Source: Candidatus Scatomonas merdigallinarum (GTDB lineage Bacteria; Bacillota; Clostridia; Lachnospirales; Lachnospiraceae). From it: 64,000 bases of DNA. The position numbers and the translations under genes are program-made. Shown here piece by piece: positions 26,107 through 34,675 of the stretch. The first letter of the stretch is position 1. Every line of letters starts with the position of its first letter. The DNA lies in assembly GCA_018716305.1 (NCBI GenBank), contig DVKB01000019.1, positions 158,893-222,892 of the forward strand, in the 5' to 3' direction. The notes beneath the pieces were generated by a model that saw only the letters and a list, made by a program, of their open reading frames with translations, was not told the origin of the DNA and ran no database searches.

Positions 26107-27327
26107 ATGAAAAAAATCCTGTACCTGGTTTTGTGCCTGACGGTGTTTCTAAGAAGCCCTTTGAGCGTTATGGCGGAGGAAGAACTTCCGGAAAGCAGGC
26201 TCCATGCGGCATCCGCCTGCCTGATGGACGCGGCTTCCGGAAGGGTGCTGTACGGAAAAGCGGAGGAGGAGCCCCTGCCCATGGCCAGCACTACCAAGAT
26301 CATGACCTGTATCCTGGCGCTGGAGGAAATTCCGGATCCGGAAAAGACAGTGACCGCGGCCTCCCAAGAGGCCGCTTCCCAGCCGGAAGTGCGGCTGGGG
26401 GTCCGGGAAGGCCAGAAATTTTACCTTCAGGATCTTCTCTACGCTCTGATGCTGGAATCCTACAATGACGCCGCCGTGATGATCGCGGAACAGGTATCAG
26501 GCTCCGTGGAGGCTTTCGCGGAGCGGATGAATCAGAAAGCGGAGGAGCTGGGATGCAGGGATACCCATTTTGTTACGCCCAACGGGCTGGACAGCAGCGA
26601 CGCGGGCGGCGCCCATCACACCACAGCCGCGGATCTTGCCAGGATCATGCGGTACTGCATCCGGCTTTCGCCGAAGGCGGACCGTTTTCTGGAGATCACC
26701 AGAACCAGTTCTTACAGTTTCTGGGACGCGGACCAGCAGACCATCTATGACTGTGTCAATCATAATGCTTTTCTGAACATGATGGAGGGGGCTCTTTCCG
26801 GTAAAACCGGTTTTACCAACCAGGCAGGCTACTGCTATGTGGGGGCAGTGGAGCAGGGAGACAGATGCCTGATCGTTTCCCTTCTGGCCTGCGGCTGGCC
26901 GGACAATCGTTCCTACAAATGGGCGGATACCCGGACGCTGATGGAGTACGGATTTGAGAATTACCAGGCGCGGGATGTCTTTGACACAGCCTTCCGGGGA
27001 AAGGAGATCCCGGTGGAAGACGGCAGGTACCCGGAATTTCCCGGGCAGGGCGCCGCTTATGTGACAGCGGATCTGAATCTGCCGGAGGAAGAGAGAAGTC
27101 TCCCGCTGCTGCTGGGAAAAGAGGAGACGGTGGAGGTCCGCTATGATCTGCCGGAATCCCTTCAGGCTCCGGTGAAAGAGGGGGAACAGGTGGGAAAAGT
27201 ATCTTACTGCCTCCAGGGGCAGATACTGGCGGAATATCCCCTGTACGCGGTTTCCGCCGTGGAGCGGGCAGATTATTTCTGGTGTCTGGGACGGCTCTGG
27301 AACTGGTACGGATGCCGGGAAAGCTGA
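26107..27327 (+). CDS. D-alanyl-D-alanine carboxypeptidase (DacF/PBP5-like), copy 2
   Basis: A 406-residue secreted penicillin-binding protein with a signal peptide (about 1-23) and motifs STTK (Ser61, Lys64), SYN (118-120) and KTG (233-235), then a PBP5-like C-terminal domain. The second motif is SYN where the copy at 21409 has SGN, so the two copies are distinct and not a recent duplication. In clostridia a dacF-type gene commonly follows scpAB. Confidence 0.92.
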   Translation: MKKILYLVLCLTVFLRSPLSVMAEEELPESRLHAASACLMDAASGRVLYGKAEEEPLPMASTTKIMTCILALEEIPDPEKTVTAASQEAASQPEVRLGVREGQKFYLQDLLYALMLESYNDAAVMIAEQVSGSVEAFAERMNQKAEELGCRDTHFVTPNGLDSSDAGGAHHTTAADLARIMRYCIRLSPKADRFLEITRTSSYSFWDADQQTIYDCVNHNAFLNMMEGALSGKTGFTNQAGYCYVGAVEQGDRCLIVSLLACGWPDNRSYKWADTRTLMEYGFENYQARDVFDTAFRGKEIPVEDGRYPEFPGQGAAYVTADLNLPEEERSLPLLLGKEETVEVRYDLPESLQAPVKEGEQVGKVSYCLQGQILAEYPLYAVSAVERADYFWCLGRLWNWYGCRES

Positions 27328-27355
27328 AAGAAAATTGGAAAGCTGTGCCAAAGGT

Positions 27356-27385
27356 TTGGACAGCTTTCCTTTTTTGTGATATAAT
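27356..27385 (+). promoter_or_regulatory. Promoter of the phosphofructokinase gene
   Basis: TTGGAC (27356-27361), an 18-base spacer and TATAAT (27380-27385), about 100 bases before the start codon. Confidence 0.6.
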
Positions 27386-27488
27386 GGCTATCATGGGTAA
27401 CTTGGCGGAGAAAAAAGAAGCGCCTGGTGACTACATAAGCCCAAAAGGGCGGAAAATACAAGAGAACAGTATCAGGAGGTGTTCATTC

Positions 27489-28700
27489 ATGAAAAATTTA
27501 CTGGTAGCTCAGTCCGGAGGCCCTACAGCAGCAATTAACGCTACCGTGGCGGGAGTTGTGGCATGCGCTTTAAGTTCCGGCAAAGTGGATCATATCTACG
27601 GGGCGGTAAATGGAATCGAGGGCGTTCTGGCAGAGCGTTTTGTGGATCTGCGGGAGAAGCTGGACAGCGCGGAGAAGCTGGATCTGCTGGCGCAGACCCC
27701 GGCGGCGGCGCTGGGCTCCTGCCGTCTGAAAATCCGGGAGAGAGAGCAGTTAAAGCAGATCGTAGAGGTTCTGAAAAAGAGAGAGATCGCCTACTTTATC
27801 TATACCGGCGGAAATGATTCCATGGATACTGTGGACAAGCTGTCCGCTTACATTGCTGAGGAAGGCATTGAGGGAATTGCCGTCATGGGCGCTCCCAAGA
27901 CCATTGACAATGACCTGATGGGCACGGACCACTGCCCGGGCTTTGGCTCCGCGGCCAAATACATTGCGGCTACCTTTGCCGAGCTGGAGAGAGACTGCCA
28001 TGTATATACAACCAAGTGTGTAACCATCGTAGAGGTTATGGGAAGAAACGCGGGATGGCTTACCGCGTCCAGCGCCCTGGCCAGACTGAACGGCGGAAAT
28101 GGCCCGGATCTCATTTATCTCTGCGAGAAACCTTTTGATACAGAGGACTTCCTGAAGGTTGTGGAAGAGAAGCTGAAGACCCAGGACAGCGTGCTGGTAG
28201 CCATCAGCGAAGGAATCAAGGACGCGGAGGGACATTATGTATCCGAGCAGGTGCAGACCAAGGCACTGGACAATTTCGGACACGCCTATATCTCCGGTTC
28301 CGCCAAGGTACTGGAGCAGATCGTCCAGGACCGGATCGGCTGCAAGGTGCGTTCCATTGAGCTGAGCCTGATGCAGCGCTGCGCGGCCCACATTGCCAGC
28401 GCCACAGATATTTCCGAGTCCAGAATGCTGGGCATGAAGGCATGCCAGAGTGCCCTGGAAGGCCAGAGCGGTCAGATGGCCGCGGTGATCCGCAAGAGCG
28501 ACGATCCCTATACGGTAACCTTTGAGACCATTCCGGTAAAAGACGCGGCTAACGCGGAAAAGAAGGTGCCGGACGCGTGGATCACTCCCGACGGTCATGA
28601 TGTAACCGATGAGATGATTGCCTACCTGAAACCCCTGATTCAGGGCGAGTGCAGAAATATCTGCGAAAACGGAATTCCGGTTCACATCCGTCTTTACTAA
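27489..28700 (+). CDS. 6-phosphofructokinase, probably pyrophosphate-dependent
   Basis: A 403-residue PFK-family enzyme; it phosphorylates fructose 6-phosphate at C1. The start reads AQSGGPTAAINATVAGV; the phosphate-donor site is GGNDSMDT near residue 103, and PKTIDNDL near 135 is the catalytic loop. ATP-using enzymes carry GGDGS; an acidic residue in place of that second glycine is the mark of PPi-dependent forms, so PPi is the more likely donor, though the Asn in GGN is unusual. ATG 27489 sits after AGGAGG; a longer in-frame start upstream would cross the promoter. Confidence 0.85.
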   Translation: MKNLLVAQSGGPTAAINATVAGVVACALSSGKVDHIYGAVNGIEGVLAERFVDLREKLDSAEKLDLLAQTPAAALGSCRLKIREREQLKQIVEVLKKREIAYFIYTGGNDSMDTVDKLSAYIAEEGIEGIAVMGAPKTIDNDLMGTDHCPGFGSAAKYIAATFAELERDCHVYTTKCVTIVEVMGRNAGWLTASSALARLNGGNGPDLIYLCEKPFDTEDFLKVVEEKLKTQDSVLVAISEGIKDAEGHYVSEQVQTKALDNFGHAYISGSAKVLEQIVQDRIGCKVRSIELSLMQRCAAHIASATDISESRMLGMKACQSALEGQSGQMAAVIRKSDDPYTVTFETIPVKDAANAEKKVPDAWITPDGHDVTDEMIAYLKPLIQGECRNICENGIPVHIRLY

Positions 28701-28758
28701 TCAGAAGAATGGTGTGCCGGAAAAAGGGCATACTGGAAACAGAACTCTGAATCACTAG

Positions 28759-28835
28759 AAAACCTCCTTTTTTCGGGTTTGCGGGAAATGCTCCGGCAGA
28801 AGGATGCTTTTCCCGGATCCGGAAAGGGAGGTTTT
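28759..28835 (+). repeat. Long hairpin module A, possible terminator
   Basis: AAAACCTCC (28759-28767) pairs with GGAGGTTTT (28827-28835); an inner stem GGGAAA (28783-28788)/TTTCCC (28809-28814) lies within. With A on the left and T on the right it could terminate transcription in both directions after the phosphofructokinase gene. Confidence 0.6.
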
Positions 28836-28856
28836 AATTATATGCAGATGACACCG

Positions 28857-28911
28857 GGGTCAAATAGATATGCTTTTCATGCCTGCATGAAAAAACATAT
28901 CGACTTGACCC
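28857..28911. repeat. Hairpin module B
   Basis: GGGTCAA (28857-28863) with TTGACCC (28905-28911), GATATG (28867-28872) with CATATC (28896-28901), and TTTTCATG (28874-28881) with CATGAAAA (28886-28893) build one long hairpin with a CCTG loop. Confidence 0.8.
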
Positions 28912-28913
28912 GC

Positions 28914-28969
28914 AAAACACCGAAAAGGAGCCATTTTTTGCAGAAAAATGTGCGGATTTGAGGTGTTTT
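28914..28969. repeat. Hairpin module C
   Basis: AAAACACC (28914-28921) pairs with GGTGTTTT (28962-28969); an inner stem is CATTTTT (28932-28938) with AAAAATG (28944-28950). It starts two bases after module B ends. Confidence 0.75.
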
Positions 28970-28970
28970 A

Positions 28971-29002
28971 GGATTGTGAGAGCGCGAAGCGAGGAGCAAT
29001 CC
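28971..29002. repeat. Hairpin module D
   Basis: GGATTG (28971-28976) pairs with CAATCC (28997-29002) around a purine-rich core GAGAGCGCGAAGCGAGGAG. It begins one base after module C. Confidence 0.65.
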
Positions 29003-29012
29003 GCGGTGTCAA

Positions 29013-29036
29013 GAGGTCAAATTTTAATTTGACCTC
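29013..29036. repeat. Perfect 24-base palindrome, module E
   Basis: GAGGTCAAATT (29013-29023), TT, AATTTGACCTC (29026-29036). The core GGTCAAA also occurs in module B and in the ribosome-binding region of the next gene (GGAGGTCAAAA, 29053-29063). It lies 30 bases before the start of the decarboxylase operon. Confidence 0.85.
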
Positions 29037-29065
29037 AACATCATACAGATATGGAGGTCAAAAGA

Positions 29066-30499
29066 ATGAGCAACGAGACAGGAAGCCGGGCACGGCAGAG
29101 AATCCAGGCCCTGCTTGACGGAGGCAGCTTTGTTGAGATCGGAGCGGGAGTCACAGCCCGCAGCACCGATTTCAACCTGACACAGAAACCGACGCCTTCT
29201 GACGGAGTCATCACCGGATACGGTGTGATCGACGGAGGGCTGGTGTACGTGTACAGCCAGGACGCCTCTGTGCTGGGGGGCAGCATGGGAGAGATGCACG
29301 CCGGCAAAATTGTGAACCTTTATAAACTGGCCATGAAGACGGGGGCTCCGGTCATCGGTCTTCTGGACTGCGCGGGCCTGCGTCTGGAGGAAGCAGCCGA
29401 TGCCCTTCACGGATTCGGGCAGATCTATCTGGCCCAGACGGAGGCTTCCGGAGTGATCCCCCAGATCACCGGAATCTTCGGCATGTGCGGCGGCGGCATG
29501 GCGCTGATTCCCGCCCTGACAGATTTTACCCTTATGGAAGAGGAGGGAAAACTGTTTGTCAATTCTCCCAATGCTCTGGCGGGAAACATAGATTCCAAAT
29601 GTGATACCGCTTCTGCCGCTTTCCAGGCGGAGGAGGCAGGACTGGTGGATTTTGCCGGCAGCGAGGAACAGGTTCTGGCCCAGATGCGCCGGCTGTTTAC
29701 ACTGCTTCCCGCCAATAATGAGGACGATATGTCCTACGCGGAGTGCGGCGATGATCTGAACCGGGTGATTCCGGATCTGGCGTCCTGCGTCAGCGATCCG
29801 GCCCTGATGCTTCCGCGGATCAGCGACAGCCAGATCTATTTTGAGGTCAAGCCGGATTATGGAAAAGATATGGTGACAGCTCTGATCCAGCTGGGCGGAA
29901 GCACAGTAGGAGCAGTGGCCAACCGCTCTGTGCTTTATGACGCCCAGGGAAATGAGTCTGAGAAGTATGACGGGGTTCTCAGCGCCAGAGGAGCCAGAAA
30001 GGCAGCGGAATTCATTGAATTCTGCGACGCGTTCTCCATTCCGGTGGTTTCCTTCACCAATGTGAAGAATTATAAAGCCACCAAGTGCTCCGAGGCCAAT
30101 ATGGCCAAAGCGGCGGCAAAAATGGTGTACGCCTTTGCCAACGCCACCACCCCAAAAGTGAATGTCATTACCGGATACGCTTACGGAACGGCCGCCCTGG
30201 CCATGAACAGCAAGGCTATCGGAGCGGATCTGGTCTATGCCTGGCCGGAGGCCAAAGTGGGCATGATGGATTCCAAATCTGCCGCCAAAATCCTTTACGG
30301 GGATCAGGGAAGCGAAGTGATCCGCGAGAAGGGACAGGAATACGACAGGCTGCAGAACAGCCTGGAGGCAGCGGTGAGAAGAGGCTATGTAGATACGGTG
30401 TTCGAGCCGGAAAACACCAGAAAATATCTGATCGGCGCCCTGGAGATGCTGTTTTCCAAGAGAGAGAGCCGTCCGGACAAAAAGCATGGAACTGTTTAA
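29066..30499 (+). CDS. Acyl-CoA carboxyltransferase subunit (methylmalonyl-CoA decarboxylase alpha-like)
   Basis: A 477-residue carboxyltransferase of the AccD/MmdA crotonase-like family. Two halves are visible: the N-terminal half with YSQDASVLGGSMGEMHAGKI near residue 70 and FGMCGGGMALIPALTDF near 145, and the C-terminal half with SFTNVKNYKA near 335, ITGYAYGTAALAM near 370 and AWPEAKVGMM near 390. It would move the carboxyl group from an acyl-CoA such as methylmalonyl-CoA to biotin. ATG 29066 is eight bases after GGAGG; a start at 29051 would contain the Shine-Dalgarno itself. First gene of a five-gene operon. The exact acyl-CoA is not decided. Confidence 0.85.
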   Translation: MSNETGSRARQRIQALLDGGSFVEIGAGVTARSTDFNLTQKPTPSDGVITGYGVIDGGLVYVYSQDASVLGGSMGEMHAGKIVNLYKLAMKTGAPVIGLLDCAGLRLEEAADALHGFGQIYLAQTEASGVIPQITGIFGMCGGGMALIPALTDFTLMEEEGKLFVNSPNALAGNIDSKCDTASAAFQAEEAGLVDFAGSEEQVLAQMRRLFTLLPANNEDDMSYAECGDDLNRVIPDLASCVSDPALMLPRISDSQIYFEVKPDYGKDMVTALIQLGGSTVGAVANRSVLYDAQGNESEKYDGVLSARGARKAAEFIEFCDAFSIPVVSFTNVKNYKATKCSEANMAKAAAKMVYAFANATTPKVNVITGYAYGTAALAMNSKAIGADLVYAWPEAKVGMMDSKSAAKILYGDQGSEVIREKGQEYDRLQNSLEAAVRRGYVDTVFEPENTRKYLIGALEMLFSKRESRPDKKHGTV

Positions 30500-30513
30500 G
30501 CGAGGTGGCGTAG

Positions 30514-31317
30514 ATGAAAAAATTTAAGAAAAGGTGGACCGGAATTTTTCTGGCTCTGGCCTGTCTCCTGAGCCTCCTAACGGCAGTGCCCGTCCAGGCG
30601 GCGGAGCTTTCGGAAAACGTTGCGGCTCAGCTCCAGAACGAGGTACAGATGTTTCTGATGCCGGGGGGCGTGGGTGATTTTTTCAACCTTCCGGAAGAAA
30701 GCTATGATCAGATCCGGGAATCCGGCGGATTTTATGAGGTGGCCGTAGACGCCTGGAGGGATGTCAGGGACGAGACAGGAGACGTTGTCAGTCTGGGAGA
30801 AACTTCTGTGGAACTTCAGGAGGATACCGGTATGGTGCAGTGTACCACCCCGGTGGAATTTGAACGGTACAGCGGGGAAGTTGTAATGTCTTTCACATCG
30901 GACAATTACTATCCCAGCAACTTTGTTATCAATGTGGAGTACCCTCTGGCCAAGTCACTGGAGGACGCGGGGATCAATACCGTCACAGGACTGATTATTG
31001 TATTTGTAATTCTCTTTTTCCTCTGCGGCGTCATCTACCTGATCCGGTACGTGAATCCGGAGTATCGTGGGAAACAGAAGGACGCGGGACAAAAACCGTC
31101 AGCGTCCCCCAACGCGGTGCCGAAATCCCCGGTCCGGGAGGCCCCTGGGGCAGTTCCGGCCCCGGCAGCATCTGTTCCTGTCCCCGCGGATGATATTGAA
31201 CTGGCGATTGTGCTGGCTACCGCTATCGCGGCGGCGGAGGAGGAGCAGCCTTCCGGAGACGGCTATGTGGTGCGGTCTGTGAGAAAAGTGAGAAATAAAA
31301 ACTGGAAACGAGTTTAG
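30514..31317 (+). CDS. OadG-like gamma subunit with an added extracytoplasmic domain
   Basis: A 267-residue protein. Residues 1-28 are a signal peptide ending VPVQAAE, residues 30-150 look like an exported domain, a membrane helix lies at about 156-178 (GLIIVFVILFFLCGVIYLI), and the cytoplasmic tail is rich in Pro and Ala with a final AAAEEE and basic segment. OadG subunits are usually near 80-120 residues with one helix near the N-terminus, so the outer domain is an addition. It most likely holds together the carboxyltransferases and the membrane beta subunit. It starts 14 bases after the first gene of the operon. Confidence 0.7.
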   Translation: MKKFKKRWTGIFLALACLLSLLTAVPVQAAELSENVAAQLQNEVQMFLMPGGVGDFFNLPEESYDQIRESGGFYEVAVDAWRDVRDETGDVVSLGETSVELQEDTGMVQCTTPVEFERYSGEVVMSFTSDNYYPSNFVINVEYPLAKSLEDAGINTVTGLIIVFVILFFLCGVIYLIRYVNPEYRGKQKDAGQKPSASPNAVPKSPVREAPGAVPAPAASVPVPADDIELAIVLATAIAAAEEEQPSGDGYVVRSVRKVRNKNWKRV

Positions 31318-31329
31318 GAGGATAAAACA

Positions 31330-31746
31330 ATGAAAAATTATACCATTACTGTCAATGGCAATGTATATCATGTGACTGTTGAGGAGGGAACTGGAACAGG
31401 CGCGCCGGCGCAGGCCCCGATGCCCGCCCCTGCCCCCGCGGCTGCGGCACCCGCTCCGGCTCCCGCCCCGGCTCCCGCGCCCGCTCCGGCTCAGAATCCG
31501 GCTCCGGCCGCTCCCCTGGGAGGCGCCGCGGGCGCTGTGGAAATCACTGCTTCCGTGCCCGGAAAGATCTGCAAAATTGAGGCAAAGCCGGGACAGGCTG
31601 TGAAAGCGGGAGACTCAGTGGTTGTGCTGGAAGCTATGAAGATGGAAATTCCGGTAGTGGCTCCTCAGGACGGAACCATTGCCAGTATCAATGTAGCCGC
31701 GGGAGACGCGGTGGAATCCGGTGACGTGCTGGCTACTATGAACTAA
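31330..31746 (+). CDS. Biotin carboxyl carrier protein of the decarboxylase
   Basis: A 138-residue protein. A short N-terminal segment is joined by a long Ala-Pro linker (residues 25-62) to a biotinyl domain in which Lys104 of EAMKM is the biotinylation site. It carries CO2 between carboxyltransferase and the membrane beta subunit. The swinging linker is typical of decarboxylase gamma/delta subunits. The gene follows the OadG-like gene by 12 bases behind AGGAGG. Confidence 0.93.
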   Translation: MKNYTITVNGNVYHVTVEEGTGTGAPAQAPMPAPAPAAAAPAPAPAPAPAPAPAQNPAPAAPLGGAAGAVEITASVPGKICKIEAKPGQAVKAGDSVVVLEAMKMEIPVVAPQDGTIASINVAAGDAVESGDVLATMN

Positions 31747-31782
31747 CCGTTGCTTGAGAAAACAGAACCGGAGGTAATATGA

Positions 31783-32931
31783 ATGTTAGAGACTTTATCT
31801 AACCTGGTGCACCAAACTGCATTTTTCAATCTGACGTGGGGCAACTATATTATGATCCTGGTAGCCTTCGGATTCCTTTATCTGGCTATCAAAAAGGGAT
31901 TTGAACCACTGCTGCTGATCCCCATCGCGTTCGGCATGCTGCTGGTCAACATTTATCCCAGCATTATGGCGGAGCCTTATGTGGACGCCGCGGGGGTGGA
32001 ACAGGCGGGAGGCCTTCTCTACTACTTCTTTAAGCTGGACGAGTGGAGCGTTTTCCCCTCCCTGATCTTTATGGGAGTAGGCGCCATGACGGACTTCGGT
32101 CCCCTGATCGCAAATCCCATCAGCTTTATCATGGGAGCGGCGGCGCAGCTGGGGATCTATGTGGCCTACTTCCTGGCTATCCTGCTGGGATTCGGCGGAA
32201 AGGCAGCGGCAGCCATCTCCATCATCGGAGGAGCTGACGGACCTACCTCCATTTTCCTCTGCGGAAAGCTGGGACAGACGGATCTTATGGGACCCATCGC
32301 CGTGGCGGCTTACTCTTATATGTCCCTGGTACCCATTATCCAGCCCCCAGTCATGAAGCTTCTGACCACAGAGAAAGAGCGGAAGATCAAGATGGAGCAG
32401 CTGCGGCCGGTATCGAAACTGGAGAAGATCCTCTTCCCCATTATCATCACCGTGGTAGTCTGCCTGATCCTTCCCTCTACGGCACCCCTGGTAGGCATGC
32501 TGATGCTGGGCAACCTGTTCCGGGAGAGCGGAGTGGTAAAACAGCTGACGGAGACAGCTTCCAATGCTCTGATGTACATTGTAGTCATCCTGCTGGGCAC
32601 CTCTGTAGGAGCTACCACCAGCGCGGAAGCCTTCCTGAACGTAACGACTCTGAAGATCGTCGCCCTGGGACTTATCGCCTTTATATTCGGAACAGCGGGA
32701 GGTGTCCTATTGGGCAAACTCTTGTGCAGGCTGTCAGGGGGCAAGATCAATCCCCTCATCGGGTCGGCAGGCGTTTCGGCTGTGCCTATGGCGGCCAGAG
32801 TTTCCCAGAAAGTGGGAGCGGAGGCCGACCCCACAAACTTCCTGCTGATGCATGCCATGGGGCCAAATGTGGCCGGCGTCATCGGAACCGCCGTGGCCGC
32901 GGGAGCCTTTATGGCAATATTCGGAGTCTGA
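31783..32931 (+). CDS. Sodium-translocating decarboxylase beta subunit
   Basis: A 382-residue integral membrane protein with about nine to eleven helices. The conserved segment GGADGPTSIFL near residue 149 contains the aspartate needed for Na+ binding and carboxybiotin decarboxylation; AAYSYMSLVPIIQPP near 174 is likewise typical of OadB/MmdB/GcdB. It couples decarboxylation of carboxybiotin to outward Na+ pumping. One copy serves the whole operon. Confidence 0.94.
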   Translation: MLETLSNLVHQTAFFNLTWGNYIMILVAFGFLYLAIKKGFEPLLLIPIAFGMLLVNIYPSIMAEPYVDAAGVEQAGGLLYYFFKLDEWSVFPSLIFMGVGAMTDFGPLIANPISFIMGAAAQLGIYVAYFLAILLGFGGKAAAAISIIGGADGPTSIFLCGKLGQTDLMGPIAVAAYSYMSLVPIIQPPVMKLLTTEKERKIKMEQLRPVSKLEKILFPIIITVVVCLILPSTAPLVGMLMLGNLFRESGVVKQLTETASNALMYIVVILLGTSVGATTSAEAFLNVTTLKIVALGLIAFIFGTAGGVLLGKLLCRLSGGKINPLIGSAGVSAVPMAARVSQKVGAEADPTNFLLMHAMGPNVAGVIGTAVAAGAFMAIFGV

Positions 32932-32983
32932 TACAGACAGGGCTGCAGACCATGCGGCCGGATTTCAAAACAGGAGGATAAAA

Positions 32984-34396
32984 ATGGCTGAAATAGAAAA
33001 GAAACCTGTAAAAATTATGGAGACCATTCTGCGTGACGCCCACCAGTCTCTCATCGCCACCAGAATGCCCACCGAGGAAATGCTCCCCATTGTAGATAAA
33101 ATGGATCAGGTGGGATACCACGCGGTGGAGTGCTGGGGAGGAGCTACTTTTGACGCTTCTCTGCGCTTCCTCCACGAAGATCCCTGGGAGAGACTGAGAA
33201 AGCTGAGAGACGGATTTAAGCACACTAAACTGCAGATGCTGTTCCGCGGACAGAATATCCTGGGATACCGTCCCTACGCCGATGATGTGGTTGCCTATTT
33301 CGTGCAGAAATCCGCGGCCAACGGCATCGATATCATCCGTATCTTTGACTGCATGAACGATCTGAGAAATCTGCAGACGGCGGTCAAAGCGGCCAATAAG
33401 GAAAAAGCCCACGCCCAGGTAGCGCTTTCCTATACCTTGGGAGACGCCTACACCCTGGAATACTGGACGGATATGGCCAGAAAAATCGAGGAGATGGGAG
33501 CGGATTCTATCTGTATCAAGGATATGGCCGGACTGCTTCTGCCCTACAAAGCCACAGAGCTGGTAAAAGCGCTGAAGGAAGCTACAAAACTTCCCATTGA
33601 ACTTCACACCCACTATACATCCGGCGTAGCTTCCATGACTTATCTGAAAGCGGTGGAGGCCGGAGTGGATATTATTGACTGCGCCATTTCTCCCTTCGCC
33701 ATGGGTACCTCCCAGCCGGCAACGGAGGTTATGGTGGAGACCTTTAAGGGTACTCCCTATGATACAGGATACGATCAGAATCTGCTGGCGGAGATCGCGG
33801 ATTACTTCCGTCCCTACCGAGACAAATGTCTGGAAGAGGGCCTGCTGAATCCCAAGAACCTGGGCGTCAATATCAAGACCCTGCTGTATCAGGTGCCCGG
33901 CGGCATGCTTTCTAACCTGACCAGCCAGCTGAAGGAGCAGCATGCGGAGGACAAATATTACGAAGTTCTGGAAGAAGTGCCCAGGGTGAGAAAAGATCTG
34001 GGCGAATGCCCCCTGGTAACGCCTTCTTCCCAGATCGTGGGTACCCAGGCAGTCTTCAACGTGCTCATGGGTGAGCGCTACAAGATGGTGACCAAGGAGA
34101 CCCGGGATGTTTTAAGCGGCAAATACGGCGCTACCGTTAAACCCTTCAATCCGGAGGTGCAGAAAAAGGTCATCGGCGATACCGAACCCATTACCTGCCG
34201 TTACGCGGATCTGCTGGACAACGAGCTGGATACTCTGGAGAAGGAGATGGCCCAGTACAAGGAGCAGGATGAGGATGTGCTGACCTACGCTCTGTTCCCC
34301 CAGGTAGCCATGGACTTCTTCAAGTACCGTGACGCTCAGAAAACAAAAGTGGATGAAAAAATGGGGGATAAAGAACACGGAGCTTACCCTGTATAA
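32984..34396 (+). CDS. Oxaloacetate decarboxylase alpha-like carboxyltransferase
   Basis: A 470-residue protein of the OadA/pyruvate carboxylase B family. The TIM-barrel carboxyltransferase covers residues 8-300: MRILRDAHQS-type start reading METILRDAHQSLIATRM, the carbamylated-lysine site CIKDMAG near 181 and the metal ligands HTHYTSG near 210. The PYC_OADA domain follows to about 450. It lacks the C-terminal biotin domain found in many OadA proteins, fitting the separate carrier two genes upstream. It accepts oxaloacetate or pyruvate. ATG 32984 follows AGGAGG. Confidence 0.92.
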   Translation: MAEIEKKPVKIMETILRDAHQSLIATRMPTEEMLPIVDKMDQVGYHAVECWGGATFDASLRFLHEDPWERLRKLRDGFKHTKLQMLFRGQNILGYRPYADDVVAYFVQKSAANGIDIIRIFDCMNDLRNLQTAVKAANKEKAHAQVALSYTLGDAYTLEYWTDMARKIEEMGADSICIKDMAGLLLPYKATELVKALKEATKLPIELHTHYTSGVASMTYLKAVEAGVDIIDCAISPFAMGTSQPATEVMVETFKGTPYDTGYDQNLLAEIADYFRPYRDKCLEEGLLNPKNLGVNIKTLLYQVPGGMLSNLTSQLKEQHAEDKYYEVLEEVPRVRKDLGECPLVTPSSQIVGTQAVFNVLMGERYKMVTKETRDVLSGKYGATVKPFNPEVQKKVIGDTEPITCRYADLLDNELDTLEKEMAQYKEQDEDVLTYALFPQVAMDFFKYRDAQKTKVDEKMGDKEHGAYPV

Positions 34397-34446
34397 GGTA
34401 AGAGTTTTGGAAGAAAAGAGGCTGTCAGAAAATAGATAGTTCCAAA

Positions 34447-34492
34447 CAGGGGCAGGTGTGACTTGAACAAGCCACACATGCCCCTGAATTTT
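34447..34492 (+). terminator. Terminator of the decarboxylase operon
   Basis: A 19-base arm starting CAGGGGCA (34447) pairs, with two mismatches, with an arm ending TGCCCCTG (34486) around an AA loop; AATTTTATAATT follows. Confidence 0.75.
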
Positions 34493-34613
34493 ATAATTGA
34501 GCTTACCCAAGGATGATCCAAACCCCTTAAAAAAGAGATGCGGACTGCTCCGCAATTCATGTTCCCGCAGTCCCTGATATCATTAAATTTCTGTAAAGAA
34601 TATACAAAGGTGA

Positions 34614-34642
34614 TTACAGGAAGTCTTTTTGAGTGATATAAT
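34614..34642 (+). promoter_or_regulatory. Promoter of the URO-D family gene
   Basis: TTACAG (34614-34619), 17 bases, TATAAT (34637-34642); 33 bases remain to the start codon. Confidence 0.6.
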
Positions 34643-34675
34643 TGTACAAAAAGAGTGGGAATGGAGGAATCAAAG

